Of a DNA stretch of 64,000 nucleotides, positions 18,154 through 28,558 are shown one piece after another. The notes below the pieces were generated by a model. The model did not search any database. It worked only from the letters and a program-made list of their open reading frames with translations, and had not been told where the DNA came from. This DNA comes from Defluviitalea saccharophila. Its GTDB lineage: Bacteria > Bacillota > Clostridia > Lachnospirales > Defluviitaleaceae. Made by a program: the position numbers and the translations under genes. The DNA lies in contig NZ_CP121687.1 in the NCBI RefSeq assembly GCF_038396635.1, positions 744,001 through 808,000 on the forward strand. Reading direction: 5' to 3'. Positions within the stretch are counted from its first letter, which is position 1. Every line of letters starts with the position of its first letter.

Positions 18154-18373
18154 TTCCAACCCCCTGCTTTTTTTATTATGAGTAATGCAAACATTAACAT
18201 TCTATCATGCAAAAAAAAATAAAATCAAGCCAATATTAATTTTTATAACTTCTTTATGATATATCTCCAATTTTTTTAATTATTAATCATATTTTTTGTA
18301 ATTAATTTGTTAAGTTTGCCTTTTGCAAGAATTACTTTTTTCAATTCCTTGTAATACCTGGATTTTCTCACAT

Positions 18374-18402
18374 AAAAAACCCCTTGAACATTCAAGGGTT
18401 TT
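18374..18402 (-). terminator. Terminator of the isc-mnmA operon
   Basis: CCCTTGAA/TTCAAGGG with a short loop and Ts on the minus strand, 16 bases after the mnmA stop. The rest of the ~260-base gap to the Na/Pi gene is AT-rich without recognisable features. Confidence 0.8.
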
Positions 18403-18417
18403 AAACTAACTTTATAT

Positions 18418-19512
18418 TTACTTATTCTCTCCAAATAAAATGGTGCCTCCCCCAACAACGATGTCTCCATCGTAAAATACTACTGCCTGTCCGGGGGTAA
18501 TTGCTCTTTGAGGCTCATCAAACTCGCATCTTAGTGTATTTTCGTCCTGCATCGTTATAACGCAGGGAGATAGTTTATGGCTGTAGCGAATTTTCGCATG
18601 AACGCTCATAGAACCTTCTAAGGTTTCAAAAGGCATAAAATTCAGCTTATTTGCATATAAAACCTTCTGAAAAATTTCGTTGTTTTCTCCCAATACCACT
18701 TCATTGGTTTGAGGTCTGATTTCTACTACATACATCGGTTTGCCAAAGGATATCCCTAATCCTTTTCTTTGTCCAACCGTATAATGAATGATTCCCTTAT
18801 GCTTTCCTAATACATTGCCTTTTGTATCAACAAAGTTTCCTTTAGGAATTGAAAAATCATAATTTTGCTCGATATAACTGCCGTAATTATTATCAGGAAT
18901 AAAACAAATTTCCTGGCTGTCCGGTTTTGTCGCAACACCAAGTCCAATATCCTTTGCAATTTTACGAATTGTATCCTTATCATAATCTCCCAAAGGCATC
19001 AATGTATGCTTAAGTTGATCTTGAGTAAGATTATACAAGGCATAGGTTTGATCTTTTCCAACTGCAGAAGATATTTTTAGAGCGTATCTTCCTATATCCG
19101 ATAAATATACAACTTTTGCATAATGGCCAGTAGCAATATAATCCGCTCCTAATTGAAGGGCTTTATGGAGCATGGATTCCCATTTAACATATCTGTTACA
19201 TGCGATGCAAGGATTAGGGGTTTTCCCTTGAGTATACTCTTCAACAAAATAATCAATAACTTTGTTCTTGAAATCGTTTTTAAAATTTACTACGTAGTGG
19301 GGAATCCCGATTTTTTGGCATACTCTTCTGGCATCATCTACAGCAGAGAGACCACAACAGCCGCCGTGGTCTTCTACTACATCTCTTGATTCGTCTTGCC
19401 AAATTTGCATGGTCATTCCGATGACATCATATCCTTGCTCTTTCAAAAGATATGCCGCTACTGAACTGTCCACTCCGCCGGACATTCCAATAACAACCTT
19501 TTTTTTAGACAT
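18418..19512 (-). CDS. mnmA: tRNA-specific 2-thiouridylase MnmA (paralogue 1)
   Basis: 364 residues. PP-loop G-M-S-G-G-V-D-S-S (about 9-17), catalytic cysteine region N-P-C-I-A-C-N (about 101-107) and second cysteine in [13 protein letters not shown] and G-Q-R-K-G-L-G are conserved. It thiolates U34 of Lys, Glu and Gln tRNAs using sulfur relayed from a cysteine desulfurase. It follows iscU by 18 bases in the iscR-iscS-iscU-mnmA order, so its sulfur source is probably the adjacent IscS. A clearly different second MnmA begins at 63159. Confidence 0.95.
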   Translation of the reverse strand: MSKKKVVIGMSGGVDSSVAAYLLKEQGYDVIGMTMQIWQDESRDVVEDHGGCCGLSAVDDARRVCQKIGIPHYVVNFKNDFKNKVIDYFVEEYTQGKTPNPCIACNRYVKWESMLHKALQLGADYIATGHYAKVVYLSDIGRYALKISSAVGKDQTYALYNLTQDQLKHTLMPLGDYDKDTIRKIAKDIGLGVATKPDSQEICFIPDNNYGSYIEQNYDFSIPKGNFVDTKGNVLGKHKGIIHYTVGQRKGLGISFGKPMYVVEIRPQTNEVVLGENNEIFQKVLYANKLNFMPFETLEGSMSVHAKIRYSHKLSPCVITMQDENTLRCEFDEPQRAITPGQAVVFYDGDIVVGGGTILFGENK

Positions 19513-19530
19513 TATTCCACCTCAAATAGT

Positions 19531-19974
19531 TTACTCATTATCTTCAGGAATATCGTGATGATGATCATGATCCTCTTTTGGAGGCGTTAATCCTTCAATC
19601 TCTATTCCATTTTTTTGTGCATAATCCCACAAAGCAGCTTGAAGCGCTTCTTCTGCCAATACGGAACAGTGAACTTTTACTGGTGGCAGTCCGTCTAAGG
19701 CTTCCATAACTGCTTTATTAGTTATTTTCATTGCTTCTTCGATGGTTTTTCCTTTAACCAATTCTGTTGCCATACTGCTTGTAGCAACAGCTGCACCACA
19801 GCCAAAGGTTTTAAACTTTACATCTTTAATAATATTATCCTCAATATCAAGATATATTTTCATGATATCTCCACATTTAGGATTTCCAACTGTTCCTACT
19901 CCCGAAGGATTTTCAATTTCTCCAACATTTCTTGGATTCATAAAATGGTCCATTACTTTTTCACTGTACATCAT
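19531..19974 (-). CDS. iscU: Fe-S cluster scaffold IscU/NifU-like protein
   Basis: 147 residues from the ATG 6 bases after GAGGTG; a GTG inside that ribosome-binding site is not the start. The three conserved cysteines occur in G-N-P-K-C-G-D, T-F-G-C-G-A-A and V-H-C-S-V-L-A. It assembles Fe-S clusters with sulfur from IscS. The C-terminus is unusual in ending in a His/Asp-rich tail (H-D-H-H-H-D), possibly metal-binding. Only 16 bases separate it from iscS. Confidence 0.95.
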   Translation of the reverse strand: MMYSEKVMDHFMNPRNVGEIENPSGVGTVGNPKCGDIMKIYLDIEDNIIKDVKFKTFGCGAAVATSSMATELVKGKTIEEAMKITNKAVMEALDGLPPVKVHCSVLAEEALQAALWDYAQKNGIEIEGLTPPKEDHDHHHDIPEDNE

Positions 19975-19990
19975 TTTGAGCACCTCTTTT

Positions 19991-21175
19991 TTAGTTTAGA
20001 TTTTGTTCTTTTTTATAAGCTTCATATAAAGGAGACATATCTCTTAATCTTTGAACGATAGGCGGCAATACCTCTAAAAGATAATCCGCTTCTTCTTTAG
20101 TATTTTCATCACCTAAAGTAATTCTTAAGGAGCCATGGGCTCTTTCATGAGGGAGTCCAATGGCTAATAACACATGGGACGGATCCAAGGAACCGGAAGT
20201 ACATGCAGAGCCGCTGGATGCATAGATACCCTTCATGTCTAATAATAGCAGGAGGGATTCTCCTTCAATAAAGTCAAAAGTAAAATTGATATTATTAGGA
20301 AGTCTGTCCGTAGGATGACCGTTTAGTTTTACATGGTCAATCTTGCTTGAGATTCCTTTAATGATATAGTCTCTAAGCTCTATCATCTTTTTATTGTTTT
20401 CTTCCATATTTTCAACTGCAAGCTCCAGAGCTTTAGCTAAGCCTACGATGCCTGGTACGTTTTCTGTACCGCCTCTTCGGCCTCTTTCTTGCGCACCTCC
20501 ATGAAGAAGAGGTTTAATTTTTATTCCTTTTCTTATGTATAATACACCCACACCTTTAGGACCATGGAATTTGTGCCCTGAAAGAGAAAGCAAATCTACA
20601 TTTGCCTTTTTTACATCAATGGGTATATGTCCCACAGCCTGGACGGCATCTGTATGAAAGACTATGCCTTTTTCTCTTGCAATTTTCCCTATTTCTTCAA
20701 TAGGCTGAATGGTACCAATTTCATTATTGGCATACATGATAGAAATTAAAATGGTGTTGTCTTTTATAGCTTTCAAAACATCCTGGGGATCAACCTGTCC
20801 AAATTCATTGACAGGAAGATAAGTCACTTCATAGCCTTTGCTTTCTAAATATTCGCAGGTATGAAGTACTGCATGATGTTCAATAGCAGAAGTAATAATA
20901 TGGTTTCCTTTATTTCTATATGCATCGGCAATTCCTTTTATAGCCCAGTTATCGGACTCTGTTCCTCCACTGGTAAAGTAAATTTCTTTAGGATCTGCTC
21001 CTAATAATTTAGCAATTTTATCTCTAGATTCATCTAAAGCTTGTTTATTTTTTCTTGCAATTTCATATATACTGGATGGATTGCCGAAATTCTCAGTAAA
21101 ATATGGTACCATCGCTTCTACAACTTGTGGATTCATAGCAGTTGTGGCAGCATGGTCAAAATAAATCTTCTGCAT
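19991..21175 (-). CDS. iscS: Cysteine desulfurase IscS/NifS
   Basis: 394 residues, class V aminotransferase fold. F-D-H-A-A-T-T at the N-terminus, PLP lysine in [10 protein letters not shown], and the mobile-loop cysteine in S-G-S-A-C-T-S-G-S. It releases sulfur from cysteine as a persulfide for IscU and MnmA. The spacing between the loop cysteine and its flanks is of the NifS-like group I type. GAGGAGT precedes the ATG. Confidence 0.97.
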   Translation of the reverse strand: MQKIYFDHAATTAMNPQVVEAMVPYFTENFGNPSSIYEIARKNKQALDESRDKIAKLLGADPKEIYFTSGGTESDNWAIKGIADAYRNKGNHIITSAIEHHAVLHTCEYLESKGYEVTYLPVNEFGQVDPQDVLKAIKDNTILISIMYANNEIGTIQPIEEIGKIAREKGIVFHTDAVQAVGHIPIDVKKANVDLLSLSGHKFHGPKGVGVLYIRKGIKIKPLLHGGAQERGRRGGTENVPGIVGLAKALELAVENMEENNKKMIELRDYIIKGISSKIDHVKLNGHPTDRLPNNINFTFDFIEGESLLLLLDMKGIYASSGSACTSGSLDPSHVLLAIGLPHERAHGSLRITLGDENTKEEADYLLEVLPPIVQRLRDMSPLYEAYKKEQNLN

Positions 21176-21209
21176 TTTTGTATCACTCCTCGTTTAAAGT
21201 TTGTCAAAG

Positions 21210-21659
21210 TTAAATATAGTACATATACTCTTTATCATGGTTTAATTTTTCGTAATCTTTTATTAAATCCTGAAGGGTAATGGAGTCAACGACTTCATTA
21301 ATCTTGTCTCCAATCTTCTTCCATACGGTTCTTGTAACGCAGCAATCCCATTCGGCACATTCATTAGCCACATTTTCACTTACACAATCCACTGGTGCTA
21401 AAGACCCTTCTAATGCCCTAAGGATATCTCCCACCGTTATTTCCTCTGGAGGAACTGCTAGTGAGTATCCACCTTGTGCACCTCGAATGCTTTTTACCAA
21501 TCCAGCTTTTCTAAGAACTGCAATCAATTGCTCCAAATAATGCTCGGATATATCTTGCCTTTCAGCTATATGTCTTAACGCAATATGTTTATCCTGGCTA
21601 TGAATTGCCAAGTCTACCATCGCTTTTAATCCATATCTTCCCTTAGTAGATAATTTCAT
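21210..21659 (-). CDS. iscR: Rrf2-family regulator IscR
   Basis: 149 residues. Winged helix at the N-terminus (S-T-K-G-R-Y-G-L-K-A-M and L-E-Q-L-I-A-V-L-R-K-A-G-L-V-K-S-I-R-G-A-x-G-G-Y) and a cysteine-rich loop V-D-C-V-S-E-N ... E-C-x(4)-C-C (about 92-107) that would hold a [2Fe-2S] cluster. It heads the isc operon and probably represses it when clusters are plentiful. The gene is 34 bases before iscS. Confidence 0.93.
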   Translation of the reverse strand: MKLSTKGRYGLKAMVDLAIHSQDKHIALRHIAERQDISEHYLEQLIAVLRKAGLVKSIRGAQGGYSLAVPPEEITVGDILRALEGSLAPVDCVSENVANECAEWDCCVTRTVWKKIGDKINEVVDSITLQDLIKDYEKLNHDKEYMYYI

Positions 21660-21681
21660 ACTATCACCTCAAGATTTAATT

Positions 21682-21739
21682 CCTACTTTTATAGTCGGCT
21701 TTTTGATATTAGAATAGCACTTTATCATTTCACTGTCAA
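21682..21739 (-). promoter_or_regulatory. iscR promoter with candidate Rrf2 operator
   Basis: -35 TTGACA (21734-21739), 17-base spacer, -10 TATTCT (21711-21716). Just downstream is an imperfect palindrome CCTACT-N5-AGTCGG (21682-21698), resembling Rrf2-type ACT...AGT sites. The rest of the ~290-base gap to the divergent gene at 21954 is AT-rich. Confidence 0.55.
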
Positions 21740-21953
21740 TAGATTTTCATGCGCGGCTATGAGCATTCTTTTTTAAAAGTGTGCCTATTTTATTGAAAAA
21801 CATACTATTCATATTAATTTTGTGCAAAATCATGAAATTTAAAAAAATAAATTTTGCTCAAATCTTTTTCTTTGTGATAAGATGATAATTGTGATGACTG
21901 ATTCCTAAAATGAGCATACTGATAAAAGGAATACTTGGATAAGGAGAATTTTT

Positions 21954-23087
21954 ATGTCAGATATAAAACTTATTGCAACCGCTACCTTTGGGTTAGAATC
22001 CATTGTAAAAAATGAACTGATACATTTAGGATATACCGATGCCCAGGCTTGTGACGGCAAGGTTACTTTCACCGGAAATGAGGAAGACATCGTTCGAACA
22101 AATCTATGGCTACGTACGGCAGACCGTATTCTTCTGCAGATGGGAGAATTTGAAGCATATACTTTTGATGAGCTGTTCGAAAAAACAAAAGCCCTTCCCT
22201 GGGAGCAGTGGATCACAGAAGACGCAAAATTTACCGTCGTTGGAAAATCGGTTAAATCAAAACTATACAGTGTACCCGACTGTCAGGCAATCGTTAAAAA
22301 AGCAGTAGTAGAAAAATTAAAACAAAAATACCATATCGAATGGTTCCGTGAAACGGGACCGGAGTATAAGATTCAAGTATCTATTTTAAAAAATCTTGTT
22401 ACCTTGACGATTGATACAAGTGGCGCAGGACTTCACAAAAGAGGCTACCGAACTAGATCGGTAGAAGCCCCACTAAAAGAAACCCTTGCCGCTGCCCTAA
22501 TCCAGATTAGCTATTGGAATAAAAACAGAACGCTATATGATTTCTTCTGCGGTTCAGGCACTATTCCTATAGAAGCCGCTTTAATTGGAAGAAATATAGC
22601 TCCGGGATTGGGGAGATCCTTTGCCTGTGAAGCTTGGCCTCAGATAGGAAAAGACATATGGAAAAAAGAAAAAGCTAAAGCATTTCAAGCCATTGACCAA
22701 GAGTCTCAAATCCATATATATGCCTCTGACATTGATCCGAACGCCATTGAAATTGCCAAAGAAAATGCCATTGAAGCAGGGGTTGACGATTGTATTCGTT
22801 TTGAGGTACAGGACGCCAAAAAAATAAAAATCGAAGAACCCTATGGCATTTTGATCAGTAATCCTCCTTATGGAGAAAGAATTGGAGAAGAACAAGAAGT
22901 TGCCAGGCTTTATCACGCACTAGGAAATACTTTCAAAAATCAGGATACCTGGTCTGTATATATACTCACTTCCGTTGAAAGCTTTGAAAAATTATATGGC
23001 AAAAAAGCAGATAAAAAACGAAAACTTTATAATGGCAGAATCAAAGTTGATTTCTATCAATACTTTGGAGCAAAACCATCCCATTAA
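21954..23087 (+). CDS. THUMP-domain class I RNA methyltransferase (RlmL/YpsC-like)
   Basis: 377 residues. N-terminal ferredoxin-like/THUMP region (about 1-155) followed by a UPF0020 methyltransferase domain with D-F-F-C-G-S-G-T-I-P-I-E-A-A (about 191-204) and the catalytic-type motif I-S-N-P-P-Y-G-E-R (about 303-311). The N-P-P-Y motif is that of N2-guanine or N6-adenine methylation; homologues modify 23S rRNA. The G-A-A-L-I-G-R-N-I-A-P-G-L segment is typical of the YpsC group. AAGGAGA precedes the ATG. It is divergent from iscR and appears monocistronic. Confidence 0.9.
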   Translation: MSDIKLIATATFGLESIVKNELIHLGYTDAQACDGKVTFTGNEEDIVRTNLWLRTADRILLQMGEFEAYTFDELFEKTKALPWEQWITEDAKFTVVGKSVKSKLYSVPDCQAIVKKAVVEKLKQKYHIEWFRETGPEYKIQVSILKNLVTLTIDTSGAGLHKRGYRTRSVEAPLKETLAAALIQISYWNKNRTLYDFFCGSGTIPIEAALIGRNIAPGLGRSFACEAWPQIGKDIWKKEKAKAFQAIDQESQIHIYASDIDPNAIEIAKENAIEAGVDDCIRFEVQDAKKIKIEEPYGILISNPPYGERIGEEQEVARLYHALGNTFKNQDTWSVYILTSVESFEKLYGKKADKKRKLYNGRIKVDFYQYFGAKPSH

Positions 23088-23090
23088 ATA

Positions 23091-23110
23091 GGCACACCTT
23101 TCGGTGTGCC
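23091..23110. terminator. Hairpin between convergent genes
   Basis: GGCACACC/GGTGTGCC with a TTTC loop; T runs are weak on both sides, so termination efficiency is uncertain. Confidence 0.5.
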
Positions 23111-23125
23111 ATTATTACATGCCTT

Positions 23126-23935
23126 TTACATTAATTTTTGTGCTCCATATATTTCGGCTAAGGTATCTATCTTTTTATTAAAGTCCTCCAGCTTCTTTAC
23201 ATCTCCTTCTTCCCATAGCTCCCAAAACTTCTGATACAGTTCTCCTGCCTCATCTATACCACTTACATTATAGAGATTTTGTATATTGCAAAATATGTCC
23301 GAAACAATATGGGACTTTACTTGAAATTGCTCTTCTGCTTTTAAGACTTCTTCTCTTATTTCCGCCATTTCTTGATCTAAGATAAAAGCTGCTTCAGCCG
23401 CCTTTATTAATCGCTGCTGAATATATTCAGGCATATTTTTGTTATATTTATAACGTAAAGAATGTTCAATCGTCGCCCAGAAATTCATTGCTAATGTACG
23501 TATTTGTATTTCAGTTAGGATTTCTTTTTGTCCCCCTGCCGTTTGAACAGGGTACAGAACAATAATATGATAGCTTCTATAGCCACTGGGTTTAATATTT
23601 TTAATATAATCTCTTTCTTCAACTATTTTTAAATCTTTGCCGTCTCGATTGCGAATCAATTCAACAACCTTATTAATGTCCTTAACAAATTGACACATTA
23701 TTCGGATACCTGCAATGTCTTCTATTTTTTCTTCTATCTCAGTAAGAGGTATTTGCTTTTTCTTTGCCTTTTCTAAAATGCTGGAGATCTTTTTCACCCT
23801 GCCCGTTACAAATTCTATAGGTGAATACTCATCTAATTTCCGATATTCATTTCGAATACCTTTAAATTTTATTTTAAGTTCTTCAACTGCTTGTTCATAT
23901 GGAATTAACATCCTTTTCCATTCATTAATTTCCAT
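23126..23935 (-). CDS. Small alarmone synthetase (RelA/SpoT domain, YjbM/RelQ-like)
   Basis: 269 residues with only the synthetase domain and no HD hydrolase or regulatory domains. Key segments: G-R-V-K-K-I-S-S-I-L-E-K, I-A-G-I-R-I-M-C-Q-F, Y-I-K-N-I-K-P-S-G-Y-R-S-Y-H and E-I-Q-I-R-T-L-A-M-N-F-W-A-T-I-E-H. The enzyme makes (p)ppGpp from GDP/GTP and ATP. The C-terminal helical extension (about 190-269) is longer than usual. It is slightly larger than B. subtilis RelQ (211 aa). Confidence 0.93.
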   Translation of the reverse strand: MEINEWKRMLIPYEQAVEELKIKFKGIRNEYRKLDEYSPIEFVTGRVKKISSILEKAKKKQIPLTEIEEKIEDIAGIRIMCQFVKDINKVVELIRNRDGKDLKIVEERDYIKNIKPSGYRSYHIIVLYPVQTAGGQKEILTEIQIRTLAMNFWATIEHSLRYKYNKNMPEYIQQRLIKAAEAAFILDQEMAEIREEVLKAEEQFQVKSHIVSDIFCNIQNLYNVSGIDEAGELYQKFWELWEEGDVKKLEDFNKKIDTLAEIYGAQKLM

Positions 23936-24164
23936 CGAAGCCCCTCTTCCCTAATTTTTCTAAGTAACGTATCCTTTGTAAATTTTCATCCTATATTATA
24001 CAGAAAAACTATACTTTTCTCAACTATAATACTCTTTTATTGATGCGCCCATATGATGAATACAATTCTGAGATTATGAATTTAATTATTCGCTATTAAT
24101 GTTGCATAGTACAAGTTTTTTTAGAATAAATTGTAGTACCGTCCAAATTGAAAGAAGGTGCTGC

Positions 24165-25700
24165 ATGACAAAAAAGAATTTGGTAACAGGAGCCCTTATA
24201 TTGACTGCCGCCAGCTTTATCACAAGAGTACTTGGATTTGTTTATAGAATCTATATGTCAAATCTAATCGGGGCAGAAGGAATGGGATTATATCAACTGA
24301 TCTTTCCCATTTATATGCTTGCCTGGACCATTTCAGCTTCAGGAATATCTCTAAGTGTTTCTAAATTAGTGGCACAAGAAAATGCAAAAAGAGAATATGG
24401 AAATATATCTCGTATAATAAAAATATCTGTATTATTATCCGTAGGAATCGGACTTATTATTTCAGTATTTATTTATTATTTTGCTCCCTGGATCGCTACA
24501 TCCATCCTTAAGGAACCACGAACCATCCTATCCTTAAAAATTCTTGCTTCCTGCGTTCCTTTTATGGCAGCAGCATCATCTATAAAAGGATATTTTTATG
24601 GGCTGCAAGAAATGACAAAGCCTGCTGCTTCACAAGTGCTGGAGCAGATATCAAGAATGCTTGTTATATATTTATTAGCCTCTTTCTTTATTCCAAAAGG
24701 ATTATCTTATGCTTGTGCGCTTTCTGTCATCGGAATGTGTGTGGGAGAATTAGTATCTTTCTTGTATGTATTGATCTCCTATAAAAGAAATAAGCAGAGA
24801 AAAAAGAAAGTAAAAAAACCCACATTAAATTGGTTTCAGTCCTGTAGTGCATTACTGGTTATGGCAATTCCGCTAACAGGAAATAGGTTTATCACAACTT
24901 TACTAAGTTCTATTGAAAATATTATGATTCCAATACAGCTTCAAGCCTTTGGTATGTCCAATGCCGAAGCCATCAGTATATATGGGCAATTCAGCGGAAT
25001 GGCTATGCCTCTTATATTTTTCCCATCCATGCTGACAGGTTCTTTATCTGTAGCACTAGTCCCTGCCGTTTCTGAAGCGAAGGCAGTCAACAATACCAGG
25101 CAGATTCATCGAACAGTTTCTAAATCCATCCATTTTACTTGTTTAATAGGTATTGGTGCCACTTGTCTTTTTGCAGTATTTCCTAAAGAACTGGGATTAT
25201 CCATTTATAATCAAGCGGATGTAGGAGATATGCTTTATTCTATGGCATGGATATGCCCTTTCTTTTATCTTCAGGCTACTTTAGCCGGCATATTAAACGG
25301 ATTAGGACAGCAAATATCTACATTTAAGCACAATGTCATCGGCTCCATCATTTCTATACTTTTCATTTATTTTTTAGTACCTGTATATGGGTTTAAAGGC
25401 TTTCTATGGGCAGTTATTGTAAGTTCGATTGTCATTACTTTGTTACATTTACGAACAGTGCTCAAATACACATCATTAACTTTAGAACTTAGCAAATGGG
25501 TGATCAGACCGGCATTAGCCGCAGTTGCTTCTTCTTTGACTGCAAAATATATCTTAAATCATTACTTATTAACACAGTTTTCCTTACGTTGGAGCATGGC
25601 ATTTACGCTTATTGCCCTTACCATTGTATATATCATCTTTCTATTCGTACTTCAAAGTATTTCGAAAGAAGATTTGAAGACACTTAAAAGGAACATATAA
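24165..25700 (+). CDS. spoVB: Stage V sporulation protein B / MOP-family flippase
   Basis: 511 residues from the ATG after GAAGGTGC; an upstream in-frame start at 24099 has no ribosome-binding site. About 14 membrane helices. The N-terminal A-S-F-I-T-R-V-L-G-F-V-Y-R-I-Y and G-A-E-G-M-G-L-Y-Q-L segments mark the SpoVB group of the MATE/MOP superfamily. SpoVB-type proteins flip polysaccharide or lipid-linked precursors and are needed for spore cortex formation; the exact substrate here is inferred. The ~230-base region upstream shows no strong sigma-A promoter. It is monocistronic with its own terminator. Confidence 0.9.
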   Translation: MTKKNLVTGALILTAASFITRVLGFVYRIYMSNLIGAEGMGLYQLIFPIYMLAWTISASGISLSVSKLVAQENAKREYGNISRIIKISVLLSVGIGLIISVFIYYFAPWIATSILKEPRTILSLKILASCVPFMAAASSIKGYFYGLQEMTKPAASQVLEQISRMLVIYLLASFFIPKGLSYACALSVIGMCVGELVSFLYVLISYKRNKQRKKKVKKPTLNWFQSCSALLVMAIPLTGNRFITTLLSSIENIMIPIQLQAFGMSNAEAISIYGQFSGMAMPLIFFPSMLTGSLSVALVPAVSEAKAVNNTRQIHRTVSKSIHFTCLIGIGATCLFAVFPKELGLSIYNQADVGDMLYSMAWICPFFYLQATLAGILNGLGQQISTFKHNVIGSIISILFIYFLVPVYGFKGFLWAVIVSSIVITLLHLRTVLKYTSLTLELSKWVIRPALAAVASSLTAKYILNHYLLTQFSLRWSMAFTLIALTIVYIIFLFVLQSISKEDLKTLKRNI

Positions 25701-25733
25701 TAACCCTCAAGGAAATACATCCTTGAGGGTTAT
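25699..25733. terminator. Bidirectional terminator
   Basis: ATAACCCTCAAGG/CCTTGAGGGTTAT, 13 bp, between the convergent spoVB and copZ genes. Confidence 0.8.
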
Positions 25734-25739
25734 TATACT

Positions 25740-25958
25740 TTATAGATTTTCAATTTTTATAAGTTCATATCCTGCTTCTTCAACTACGGCATTCTTTAAT
25801 GCATCATCAGAAATCTCATCTGCTGATTCAACGATTGCATAGTTATTTTTTAAATCTACTTCAACGGAGTCGATGCCAGGAACTTCGCTTAATGCATTTT
25901 TTACGTGCCTCACACAGTGTTCACAGCTCATACCTTCAATATATAATTTTTTCTTCAT
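25740..25958 (-). CDS. copZ: Copper chaperone CopZ-like (single HMA domain)
   Basis: 72 residues from the ATG that follows GGAGG at normal spacing. One heavy-metal-associated domain with the metal-binding G-M-S-C-E-H-C motif (about 10-16). CopZ carries Cu(I) to the exporter; copA lies 43 bases upstream on the same strand. The tyrosine in the A-G-Y-E-L-I segment near the end is typical of CopZ. Confidence 0.92.
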   Translation of the reverse strand: MKKKLYIEGMSCEHCVRHVKNALSEVPGIDSVEVDLKNNYAIVESADEISDDALKNAVVEEAGYELIKIENL

Positions 25959-26001
25959 ATTATACGCCTCCATTATTTATTAATTTATTTTGTTATAAAT
26001 T

Positions 26002-28470
26002 TTATCTAACTGGTTTAAATTTCTTTAATCTAAGAGCATTTAAGAGAACCGAAACGGAGCTAAAACTCATGGCTGCTGCAGCAAACATCGGATCCAGCTT
26101 TGGTCCTCCAAAAGCATAAAATACACCTGCTGCCAAAGGAATTCCGGCAGTATTATAGAAAAATGCCCAGAATAAGTTTTGCTTAATATTTTTAATTGTA
26201 CTTCTGCTTAATTGAAGAGCAGTTACAACATCCAATAAGTCACTTTTCATTAAAACTATATCCGCAGATTCCATGGCTACATCCGTACCGGAACCAATTG
26301 CAATTCCAATATCCGCCTGAGCCAATGCTGGTGCGTCATTAATTCCGTCTCCAACCATTGCAACCTTTTTGCCTTCTTCTTGCAATTTTTTTACTTCATT
26401 TGCTTTGTCCTCTGGCAAGACTTCAGCAAAGACTCTATCAATGCCTACTTTTCTAGCAATAGCTTCAGCGGTTCTTTTATTGTCTCCTGTAATCATAGCA
26501 ACTTCTATTCCCATTTCATGAAGTTTTTTTATTGCTTTTGCACTATTTTCTTTTACCACGTCCGCCACTGCAATAATTCCTAATAAGGTATTTCCTTCTG
26601 CTACATACATAGGAGTTTTTCCTTCCATAGCCAATTGATTGGATACCTCTTCAAATGCTAGGATATTCACATTGCGGTCATTCATCAGTTTCTTATTACC
26701 AAGGATCAATTTCCTTCCTTGTATCGTTACTTCAATTCCATGTCCTGGAATCGCATTAAATGTTTCTAGTTCTTGTAATGTGATTCCTTTTTTCTCTGCT
26801 GCCCTTATAATAGATTCTCCTAATGGATGCTCAGATCCTTTTTCTGCCGATGCTGCCAATGAAAGAATTTCCTCTTCCGTTATTCCGTTTGCAGTGATAA
26901 TGTCCGTTACCTCCGGTCTTCCCTCTGTGATGGTACCAGTTTTATCGAATACAATAGTTTGTACTTTATGAGCAGTTTCAAGAGCAGTTCCGCTTTTGAT
27001 TAAAACCCCATACTCTGCTCCTTTACCTGTTCCAACCATAATAGCTGTTGGAGTAGCCAAGCCCAGGGCACATGGACAGGCAATAACCAATACAGAGATC
27101 AGCATAGTGAGTGAAAGTATAAGAGAATGCCCGGTAAAATACCACAATGCCCCCGAAATAAAGGCAATTACTAATACTATAGGTACAAAATAACCGCTGA
27201 TGACATCTGCAAGCTTTGCTATAGGTGCTTTGGAGCCCTGTGCTTCTTCTACTAACTTTACAATTTGAGATAGAACTGTATCTTTTCCAACCTTTGTAGC
27301 TCTAAACTGAATAGAACCGGTTTTGTTCATGCTGGCACCAATGACTTGGTCCCCCGCTTTTTTCTCTACAGGAATACTTTCTCCAGTTAACATGGATTCA
27401 TCCACGGAAGTATTTCCTTTAATGACTTCACCGTCTACCGGAATTTTTTGTCCCGGTTTAACCAGTAGTATATCTCCAACCTGTACTTCTTCAATAGGGA
27501 TTTCTATTTCTTTCTCATCTTTGATTAATATAGCCGTTTTAGGTGCCAGGCCCATTAATTTTTTGATGGCCTCGGAAGTTCTTCCCTTTGCCACAGCTTC
27601 AAGGTATTTTCCAAGAGAAATCAATGTAATAATGACACCGGCGGATTCAAAATATAAATCCATAGAATAAGCTTCCACTTCATGGGGCGTTCCAGTAATG
27701 ATTTTATATACCGCAAATAAACCATAAAGAATAGCTGCACTGGTTCCTAATGCAATCAAAGAATCCATATTAGGAGACCCTTTAAATAAAGTTCTAAATC
27801 CTACGGTGTAAAACTTATGCCCGGCAATGACAATAGGTATGGTTAAAAATAATTGTATCAACGCAAAATTTAGCGCATTATGATGTCCTTTTAAAAATCC
27901 CGGAAGAGGAGCGCCCATCATATGTCCCATGGCAATATAAAGCAGAGGAACCGCAAATACCGCAGATATAATAAACTGGTTCCACAATCTCTTTATTTCT
28001 TTTTCTCTTCGATCTTTCTCATCGTCAGTCTGCCCTTCAGTTTTAGGCTCTAAGGGTTTATACCCCGCCTTTACTATAGCCTCCTTGATATCTGAAAGCC
28101 TCAATTGAAATGGATTATATTTTATCGCAGCGGTTTCAGTAGCTAGATTTACATTAACACTTTCTATGCCTTCTAATTTCTTAAGAGAGCGTTCTACTGC
28201 TCTAACACAAGCTGCACAAGTCATACCTCCTATAGGTAAAATAACTTCTTTAACCTCAGTATGCTCTTTTGCCTTATATCCTGCTTTTTCTATAGCTTGT
28301 ATAATCTTAAGTGTATCCACTTTTTCCTCATCATACTCTATATTTAATCTTTCAGAAGCTAAATTAACTCCTGCTTCAATTACTCCGTCTAATTTATTGA
28401 CACTTCTTTCAACAGCTCTGGCACAGGCTGCACAAGTCATGCCGGAGACTTCAAACTGCTTTCTTACCAT
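26002..28470 (-). CDS. copA: Cu(I)-exporting P1B-type ATPase CopA
   Basis: 822 residues from the ATG after AAGGAGGTG. Two N-terminal HMA domains, each with G-M-T-C-A-A-C; then eight membrane helices with T-G-E-S (actuator), [10 protein letters not shown] (ion path), D-K-T-G-T (phosphorylated Asp), H-P-L-G-E-S (nucleotide) and [10 protein letters not shown]. The Y-N helix 7 and M-x-x-S-S helix 8 residues identify the copper subgroup. It pumps Cu(I) out of the cytoplasm. It is transcribed from a promoter with a CsoR-like operator and is followed by copZ. Confidence 0.97.
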   Translation of the reverse strand: MVRKQFEVSGMTCAACARAVERSVNKLDGVIEAGVNLASERLNIEYDEEKVDTLKIIQAIEKAGYKAKEHTEVKEVILPIGGMTCAACVRAVERSLKKLEGIESVNVNLATETAAIKYNPFQLRLSDIKEAIVKAGYKPLEPKTEGQTDDEKDRREKEIKRLWNQFIISAVFAVPLLYIAMGHMMGAPLPGFLKGHHNALNFALIQLFLTIPIVIAGHKFYTVGFRTLFKGSPNMDSLIALGTSAAILYGLFAVYKIITGTPHEVEAYSMDLYFESAGVIITLISLGKYLEAVAKGRTSEAIKKLMGLAPKTAILIKDEKEIEIPIEEVQVGDILLVKPGQKIPVDGEVIKGNTSVDESMLTGESIPVEKKAGDQVIGASMNKTGSIQFRATKVGKDTVLSQIVKLVEEAQGSKAPIAKLADVISGYFVPIVLVIAFISGALWYFTGHSLILSLTMLISVLVIACPCALGLATPTAIMVGTGKGAEYGVLIKSGTALETAHKVQTIVFDKTGTITEGRPEVTDIITANGITEEEILSLAASAEKGSEHPLGESIIRAAEKKGITLQELETFNAIPGHGIEVTIQGRKLILGNKKLMNDRNVNILAFEEVSNQLAMEGKTPMYVAEGNTLLGIIAVADVVKENSAKAIKKLHEMGIEVAMITGDNKRTAEAIARKVGIDRVFAEVLPEDKANEVKKLQEEGKKVAMVGDGINDAPALAQADIGIAIGSGTDVAMESADIVLMKSDLLDVVTALQLSRSTIKNIKQNLFWAFFYNTAGIPLAAGVFYAFGGPKLDPMFAAAAMSFSSVSVLLNALRLKKFKPVR

Positions 28471-28489
28471 CTTAACACCTCCTTTGTTA

Positions 28490-28544
28490 TACCCCACCCT
28501 GGGTGGGGTATTTTTAGTATATATTACTTTTTTTTTAACGTCAA
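28490..28544 (-). promoter_or_regulatory. copA promoter with CsoR-like operator
   Basis: -35 TTGACG (28539-28544), 17-base spacer, -10 TATACT (28516-28521). At the expected transcription start is a perfect inverted repeat TACCCCACCC-T-GGGTGGGGTA (28490-28510). GC-rich TACCCC...GGGGTA palindromes are typical of CsoR copper-sensing repressors; CopY sites (TACA..TGTA) look different. No csoR gene lies in this window. Confidence 0.75.
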
Positions 28545-28558
28545 TACTTTGTTACAGC

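Noticed and set aside
18276-18470. 64-codon minus-strand frame overlapping the mnmA end
   Set aside because: It starts inside mnmA in another frame, crosses the terminator and has no ribosome-binding site.
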